This document shows, one piece after another, positions 58,362-64,000 of a stretch of DNA of 64,000 nt; positions within the stretch are counted from its first letter, which is position 1; every line of letters starts with the position of its first letter. Source of the stretch: Agrostemma githago (taxonomy: Eukaryota; Streptophyta; Magnoliopsida; Caryophyllales; Caryophyllaceae); the NCBI GenBank assembly GCA_958450325.1, contig OY288256.1:46332953-46396952 (forward strand), written 5' to 3'. Made by a program: the position numbers and the translations under genes. Below the pieces are notes generated by a model. It was not told where the DNA came from and searched no databases. It was given only the letters and a program-made list of their open reading frames with translations.

Positions 58362-60188
58362 TGTTGTGTGTCAAATTTGGACCGTTTTTCCTCCCATTTA
58401 GACCCGTTTTTCCTCCGTTTTGCGAGATTAGAGTGCGATTATCGCCTTATTTTGAGTAATTCTCGCATTAGCATCTCTCTTTTGCATTTACGTGTTTCTG
58501 GTAGTTTTCTGTCTATTTTGACAGGATTTTCGACCGAAAATGTGTCTGAGCTTCTATGAGCATGAGAGAGAGGCAAACCGTCCGAAGAGCAAAGCACACG
58601 ACTAAAAGTTCAAGTAATCCAAACGATTGAGAAAGAAAGAGACCGAAAAAGAGGCAGAGGACCACCGGGTGAAATTTCACCCGATGAGTCACCACCGGAC
58701 GAAATTCCGCCCGACGACATTTTCCACCTCCCCGAAGATTTTCGTGGACACTCACCACCGGGCGAAATGACCGGGTGAAATTTTGCTCAACGGTAAAGGA
58801 GCGCCAAAATTGCAAACTGGAAAAAGTTTCACCGGATGAAGTGACCGGGTGAAGTTTCACTCGGTGGTGTTAGCTCGTCAATCGTAGGGTGAAGTTTCAC
58901 CCTATGAAGATGCATAAGGTGAAGGTCTAGCTTAAGGAAGAAGAATTGGGTTATGGGCCTTAAGATTGTGTAACCCATTAAGGATTAGTATATATAGAAA
59001 ACCTAGGGTTTTATTTCAATTTGTGCCTTAAGTGAGCCTCTTTAGGGTAGAGTAGTGTAGTGGATCTCCATAGTAGTAGTAGTAATAGTAGTAGTAGTTC
59101 ACATAGAAAAACTCCATAGATTTAGTAAGTTTCCTTAGTTTTAGATTAATCTACTCTATAATTTGTAATCAAGCTTCCATCTTTAGTTGAAGATTTGGGT
59201 TTTGTTATGAAGATCGAAGAGTTTTGCAAGAATTGGTGACAAAGTTCTGTATTTCCTCCTCCAAGATTCAAGCTTTATATTAATCTTCATCTTCCTCCTT
59301 TAGTTTTCTCCATAGTTGGTAGTTTCTTTTCTCTCACTTTCTCCATTAATTAGCTTTGTTTTTAATTCCTTGTTAATCCATTGTTTGCCTTGTCATTTTT
59401 ATGTTAGTGTTGTTTTTCATTGTTTGTTTGTTTTTCTCTCTCCTTTATTTGTTTCTCCATAGTTTGTGTGTTTGTTTATTTTCCTCTTTATTGTTGTTTG
59501 TTAGTGTAGTTTCCTTTATTGTCTTAGATTAATTATTTCTCATTTAGTTTGAGCATGTTTAGTCTTTCTCCTAGTCTCCTTAGTGTTAATTTTATTATGT
59601 TTTGTATGGGTAGTGAGTAGATTTTAGTTAGGGGGCTGGGGGAGGAGGAATTCTTGATAATGGATTTATTTTGTGAGATTATTGCATTTGAGGGTGATTT
59701 GTCTTGATTGGGATTGTTGTGTCTTGATTGAGTTAGCTTGATAACCTAGGTTGACTTGACTCACCCAAACCATTGTGGGGAAACTCGGGGTTTGGGTAAT
59801 TCCGTCTTGAGACTTTAGTTTATTCGTCGCGAAAGCGGGTTTAGGCTTGGTTGGTATGGAAACCGAAAGGTGGCACATCCCTTATACATCCTGTGATAAT
59901 TCTTGCGTTGTCACACCCTTATCTTAATTTCCGACTTCCCGACTCTCCCAAACGCCTTTCCCATTAATTGTTTCTCGCTTTAGTTCCTTATCTCGTTTAG
60001 TTAGTTTAGTTCATCTCGTCCAAAACCCCCCCTTCTCGACCCCAATCACTCTCAGACTTAGACTTGACCGACTACCCTCGACCGTCCCTGTGGATCGATC
60101 CCGACTTGCCGCTACTACGTAGTAGTTTTTCGGAGTTTATAAATATTGATTGACCGTGTTAGATAGACGACAATCTGACGTGCGATCA
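58362..60188 (+). repeat. 5' LTR of Athila-like copy 2
   Basis: It starts TGTTGTGTGTCAAATTTGG and ends GCGATCA just before the primer site, matching the reverse complement of the LTRs at 29974 and 38726. The palindrome array is at 58661-58905 and the TATATATAG box at 58989-58997. The 1827-bp length is slightly longer than in copy 1. Confidence 0.9.
58661..58905. repeat. Palindrome array in the LTR of copy 2
   Basis: Dyads of the type caccgggtgaaatttcaccc, with several decayed forms (cggacgaaattccgccc, gggtgaagtttcaccc). The last ends about 85 bp before the TATA box, the same arrangement as in copy 1. Confidence 0.85.
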
Positions 60189-60191
60189 AAA

Positions 60192-60209
60192 TGGCGCCGT
60201 TGCCGGGGA
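60192..60209 (+). promoter_or_regulatory. Primer-binding site, tRNA-Asp
   Basis: TGGCGCCGTTGCCGGGGA, three bases after the LTR, is an exact complement of the 3' end of plant tRNA-Asp and is typical of Athila elements. Confidence 0.9.
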
Positions 60210-60480
60210 CTGTGATCAGTTAGCGGAGTTTTAGTTTATTGTGTTTGGTTAATTATTTTTCCTTCCTCCTACCCTAGTGCCATTAGGTGCTAGGAGGCTC
60301 ATCGTTTGTTAAGTTTTTGCCAGGAATACTTTTAGATTTAGGTTACTTGATCCCCATTCGGAGAAAAAGTTGCTTGGAAATATTGTGGACCGAAGCAACA
60401 ACTTGATATTGTGATCTTCCACCAATTTCTTCATTCCTCAACACCCCGTATTTGCACATCCAACATCCAAGGATTCAAGT

Positions 60481-63048
60481 ATGGCTACACTTGGGTCCCA
60501 TTCTCAACCATCTAGTGAAGAGATTTCTTCTCCCGTCTTCATCAGGGCCATCCCAGAGAGTTTTGAGCTCAAACCGTCCATCATCAATCTAATCCAACAT
60601 CATACTTTTCGAGGATTGCCGGATGAAGATGTGATAGAACATGTTTGTCTTTTCAAGGAAAGTCTTAATGGTATCAAGCTTGAAGGTGTTACCGAGTGCC
60701 AACCACCCCGAATTCTTTTTCCTCGCACCTTGAGTGATGAAGCAAGGAGGTGGCTTAAAAGTTTCCCTAACAATACCTTTCGCACTTGGAAGTACTTGTG
60801 CAAGACTTTCCTTGAGAAATATTTCCCACCATCCAAGACCAACAAATTTAGAAGGGAAATTCAAACATTTCAACAACAAGAAAATGAGAACATAAGCGAA
60901 GCTTGGGATCGATTTCAAACATTACAAAGAAAGTGCCCACACCATGGTATTCCTCATTGGCTTTTGCTCCATATATTTTTTTACTCTTTATCCGCCGATG
61001 CAAGGGACATTCTTAACGCGGCTGCAAAGGGCGACTTTTTCTTACTCAACGAGGATGAATCCCATAAGCTTCTCGAGAAGATAGCCAAAAGTGGCATGTG
61101 TGCTAAGGAAATACAAGGTGGTGAGTCAAGTGAAGGGTCAAAATCGTCAAATGACATGGAGGCCACTCTTGAGGCGAAAATCGCCCAACTAGTTGAGAGA
61201 TTTGAAGCAATGGTTGCTAAAGACGCTTCTCAACCCGAGATGAGACCCCCATCAAGGAGAATCACCCCACCAAGAAGAGTCACACCACCAAGGCGAACAT
61301 TTATCTCACCTCCAAAGCTTTATCGAGTTGAAATTCCATGTGATCATTGTGAAAAATATGATCATGATTCCAGTCTTTGTATGAGGAAGGAATATGTATA
61401 TCAAGCCAATACCCAAGGAACCTATGACAAATCTTACACGAACAATCCTAATTGGGGAACCGAATCTTGTTCCATGCCAACTCAAGAATCATATCCTTGT
61501 CAAGATCATGCAATTCCAAGAGCCCCCAATCAAAGGGTTTATTCTAATTCATATGGATTATACTATCAACCAAGACCTTCCCATGCAAATCAATTCAATC
61601 AAGGTTATTCTTATTTGCAAGGACAACCTCGACCTAGCTATGGTCCTCCTTTTGGAACCTATCCTCCACATAATCAAGGTCCTCCAAGGCATTCTCAAGG
61701 CAACTTTCAACCTTTTTATGACATTCAACAAACGATCAAGTTTCTATTGAAAGAAAATGCATCAAACCGAGCTAGACTTGAAGCTTTAGAAGCACGTGCT
61801 GCCTCGCAAGCTCGATTTTCTCGTGAACCGACCAATTCTTCCAATCAAGCATCCGTGAATGCCATTAAGGTATTGAGCAAAAAGGAACCGGTGAAACCCT
61901 ATGATCCACAAACTCTTACATCTCATCCCTCAATCAATGAGTCCGATGAGAATGTGGTCAAGGGTGTAACCGAAAGACCAAGAAGAGATCCATCCAAATA
62001 CCTTGTAGGAGACCTTGCCTACATCATTGAACAGATTCCAATAGAAGATATGAACCTAGTCTCTAGAATTAAAGTACCACCCTTGAATGATAAACCTCAA
62101 AACCCCTCAAATGACCAAGCTATGGAGTATATAACCTTCACCGATTTGATAGAGAATTTAGAAACTAGTCCCTCCATGCCAACTCCGACCAAGTATATAA
62201 GGGATATGATCTTGAATTCTACCAGGAAGAAGGAAACTCCACTACTACCTAGGGTCACCCCAAAAGTTACCATTCCTACTAAGCTTGGTGACCCCGGTAG
62301 CTTCTCCATACCTTGTTCGATCGACAATGTTAAAATACATCGAGCATTATGTGATCTTGGGGCGGATATTAGCCTTATGCCATTGATCATTGCTCAAACA
62401 ATCATTATTCCAAGGGTGGTACACTTTCCGCTTAACGTTCAGATGGCCGACGGTACTACGAAAGCGCCAATTGGGTTAGCACGAAATCTTATGATTAAGG
62501 TAGGTCCTCTACACATACCTACCGACTTCGTGGTTCTTGACATGCCCATTGAAGAACGCAATCCTATATTATTAGGGCGGCTTTTCCTAGCAACTGACGG
62601 AGTGATTATCGATGTGAAAAAAGGGAAATTATCTTTTAATGTTGGTAATAGCACCATTCAATTTGTATTGCCCGCCTTCTTGCCAAATATCCCTTTCGGA
62701 AAGGAATTGTGGGATCATATGGTGGAAATACAATCCGAAGACGAATTTCTAGCACAAGATAATTACCAAACTTCTAATCCATTGAACTTTGCACGGACAT
62801 TTGACTATGCCACCGAGGAACCATCCGAAGAAGATGTCCACTATGATGATAATGATGATGATGATGGCGTTTTTCTTATACTTGGTCAATCCCCCGAAGA
62901 AGAAGTTATTAATGAGTGGGGCATGCTACCGGAGGTAGCTCGCCTTATGGGTTTGCCAAAGCCAAGAAGAGAACATATGGTTGGTGGCGTTATCTTCAAG
63001 AACAAGAAACATGGTACTCCAGGTTGCTTCTCAAGCAACCCCGACTAA
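60481..63048 (+). CDS. Athila-like gag-protease polyprotein, intact
   Basis: 855 codons from ATG 60481 to TAA. The retrotransposon gag domain covers about residues 70-190 (EARRWLKSFPNNTFRTW, EKYFPPSKTNKFRREIQTF, WDRFQTLQRKCPHHGIPHW). A basic PPRR repeat precedes the zinc knuckle CDHCEKYDHDSSLC (287-300), then comes a Gln/Pro-rich stretch and a coiled region near residue 430. The protease has its active site at residues 624-631 (C-D-L-G-A-D-I-S) and the flap-side NPILLGR motif about 75 residues on. An acidic C-terminus ends GCFSSNPD. In Athila, pol would follow in frame; here a stop and a palindrome array follow. The full frame suggests recent activity. It would form particles that package its own RNA. 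Confidence 0.9.
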   Translation: MATLGSHSQPSSEEISSPVFIRAIPESFELKPSIINLIQHHTFRGLPDEDVIEHVCLFKESLNGIKLEGVTECQPPRILFPRTLSDEARRWLKSFPNNTFRTWKYLCKTFLEKYFPPSKTNKFRREIQTFQQQENENISEAWDRFQTLQRKCPHHGIPHWLLLHIFFYSLSADARDILNAAAKGDFFLLNEDESHKLLEKIAKSGMCAKEIQGGESSEGSKSSNDMEATLEAKIAQLVERFEAMVAKDASQPEMRPPSRRITPPRRVTPPRRTFISPPKLYRVEIPCDHCEKYDHDSSLCMRKEYVYQANTQGTYDKSYTNNPNWGTESCSMPTQESYPCQDHAIPRAPNQRVYSNSYGLYYQPRPSHANQFNQGYSYLQGQPRPSYGPPFGTYPPHNQGPPRHSQGNFQPFYDIQQTIKFLLKENASNRARLEALEARAASQARFSREPTNSSNQASVNAIKVLSKKEPVKPYDPQTLTSHPSINESDENVVKGVTERPRRDPSKYLVGDLAYIIEQIPIEDMNLVSRIKVPPLNDKPQNPSNDQAMEYITFTDLIENLETSPSMPTPTKYIRDMILNSTRKKETPLLPRVTPKVTIPTKLGDPGSFSIPCSIDNVKIHRALCDLGADISLMPLIIAQTIIIPRVVHFPLNVQMADGTTKAPIGLARNLMIKVGPLHIPTDFVVLDMPIEERNPILLGRLFLATDGVIIDVKKGKLSFNVGNSTIQFVLPAFLPNIPFGKELWDHMVEIQSEDEFLAQDNYQTSNPLNFARTFDYATEEPSEEDVHYDDNDDDDGVFLILGQSPEEEVINEWGMLPEVARLMGLPKPRREHMVGGVIFKNKKHGTPGCFSSNPD

Positions 63049-63372
63049 GCTTAAACAATTCAATTCGGTTTGGTGGTGTCCATAATAACCACTTTGTAAA
63101 TATTTGTATATTCTTATCTTTTTTTATTTTCTTCGGACAATAGCTTTCAGATTTTTCTTTTGGAGCTTGCTTTTTATGGTATCTACAGGGATTGTGAAGA
63201 TTTCTTTTGGAGTTTTTGGGTTATGATATGAATGATTACGAGAGCTTCTCTCCGTGTAGCTAATACATGGATTGAGAAGATTGGTTTTGTCGAAAAGTTA
63301 AGGCTGGTTTGGTCCAAATCGAAGAGCACTTTCGTAGCAAAAGGCTTATTTGGAGTGGAGGATCTCACCGGG
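63049..63372. other. Spacer after gag-protease
   Basis: Noncoding, T-rich DNA collinear with 35804-35509 in copy 1. It takes the place where reverse transcriptase would begin in an autonomous element. No trace of pol is seen. Confidence 0.6.
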
Positions 63373-63605
63373 CGAAATTTTGCCCAGTGGAATTGTTGCC
63401 CGAAGTCCATCAGGTGAAACTTCACCCGATGGCAGTTTTGCTGGAATTAATGAATTGACGGAAAATCCTTCGGGTAAAATTTCACCCGGTGGAATCTCAC
63501 CGGGCAAAATTTTGCCCGACAGTGAAACTGCGCGCAATGACGAGAAATGGTCTGAAGACCGTCGGGTGAAATTTCTTCCGATGGTAACCACCGGGTGAAA
63601 TCTCA
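63373..63605. repeat. Internal palindrome array of copy 2
   Basis: Dyads start near 63373, 63416, 63475, 63505, 63568 and 63597, with 59/30 and 63/29 bp pairs as in copy 1. It is followed by cctatacccc and a pyrimidine-rich, leader-like stretch (about 63640-63880) up to the ATG at 63890. Confidence 0.85.
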
Positions 63606-63889
63606 CCCCGCGTTGCCTATACCCCAACCAAACCCCCTTTCCCTTCATCATTTCACCTTTCTTTTCTCTCTCTCCTCAAACAAACCCCAAAAACCCAAAA
63701 ATCCCCAAATCCTACCACCCTAAATCACCTCTAATCCCTCTATTTCTTCACCAAATTCCAATCTAATCTCTTATTCTTCATCCCTACCGAATTCCTATCA
63801 CCTTCTAGGAATTCTTTTTGAGAAATAATTCCAATTTCGACAAACCCAAACCCTAACCTCCATCACCAAATCACCTAATTTAATCAAGA

Positions 63890-64000
63890 ATGAGGAGAGT
63901 TAAGCAAACTGCAAGGAAGAGGTTCTCATCTATGTTCAATCGTCAGTCGGGTTCAGCATCTTCGTCGCGTTCTGAGGAGCCGGCCGAGTCCCACCAAGAG
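63890..64000 (+). CDS. Second ORF of Athila-like copy 2, 5' end only
   Basis: Thirty-seven codons from ATG 63890 to the window end without a stop. The start MRRVKQTARKR and the following Ser-rich linker match the start of the broken ORF at 34951. The start codon is supported by conservation in both copies and by the untranslated-like stretch before it. Product unknown; Athila ORF1-type. Confidence 0.8.
   Translation, partial: MRRVKQTARKRFSSMFNRQSGSASSSRSEEPAESHQE

Larger units (their letters stand above)
58362..64000 (+). mobile_element. Athila-like non-autonomous retrotransposon, copy 2 (runs off the window)
   Basis: Same family as 29974-40352 but on the plus strand and better preserved: LTR (58362-60188), exact tRNA-Asp primer site, intact gag-protease (60481-63048), palindrome array (63373-63605) and the start of the second ORF (63890). 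It is inserted in a family 1 LTR; the left flank is accaa. The right half is outside the window, so the absence of pol is known only up to the second ORF. Confidence 0.9.

Overview
This window is repeat-rich nuclear DNA from a flowering plant, most likely a eudicot. The evidence is plant-type LTR retrotransposons primed by tRNA-Asp, CACTA and Helitron coding remnants, and amplified copies of a plant U-type cyclin exon. I see no intact host gene. I cannot name the species; a member of the Caryophyllales would be a guess.

Layout. 1-1582 is a truncated copy of a segment that reappears at 14942-16527. 1584-13286 is a Ty3/gypsy Tat-lineage element (family 1, copy I). It has no 5' LTR, a gag-pol broken by two stops and a frameshift, a two-exon antisense gene (10063 to 8403, minus strand) and a 2.5 kb 3' LTR. 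13287-14941 holds a Stowaway-like remnant and one arm of a foldback family. 16104-21782 is a tandem array of 576-bp units, each carrying the last exon of a U-type (CYCP) cyclin with a shared internal deletion; part of the array has a 1152-bp dimeric higher-order repeat. 22665-23871 is a foldback element. A Helitron Rep gene follows in pieces (23872-23929, 29605-29973, 40358-40877). Its predicted 5.7-kb intron holds a minisatellite and a CACTA element (24424-29458), which in turn holds a 678-bp Mutator-type MITE with a perfect 9-bp target duplication. Between its HUH and tyrosine motifs lies a complete 10,379-bp minus-strand element (29974-40352) with a CCCCC target duplication.

That 10.4-kb element and a second copy starting at 58362 are Athila-like but non-autonomous (family 2). 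They carry gag-protease and a downstream Athila-ORF1-like gene but no reverse transcriptase or integrase. 40878-44563 is a minus-strand family 1 pol fragment. 44564-51857 is a decayed autonomous CACTA element (TNP2 transposase) split by a solo family 1 LTR (46511-48791). 52869-58361 is a scrambled family 1 remnant plus its LTR, cut at 58362 by the second family 2 element, whose gag-protease (60481-63048) is intact.

The most interesting pattern is regulatory. Both retroelement families carry arrays of short perfect palindromes just upstream of the LTR TATA box, and a further array inside the element next to its extra gene. In family 1 the module is four ACTCGATCGAGT-type dyads with near-constant spacing (about 22, 50 and 22 bp). 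It occurs twice in each of two LTRs and once inside the intron of the antisense gene. In family 2 the dyad is CGGGTGAAATTTCACCCG, often spaced about 30 and 60 bp. The internal array sits upstream of the second ORF and is followed by a leader-like, pyrimidine-rich stretch. This suggests LTR promoter modules reused to control the extra genes.
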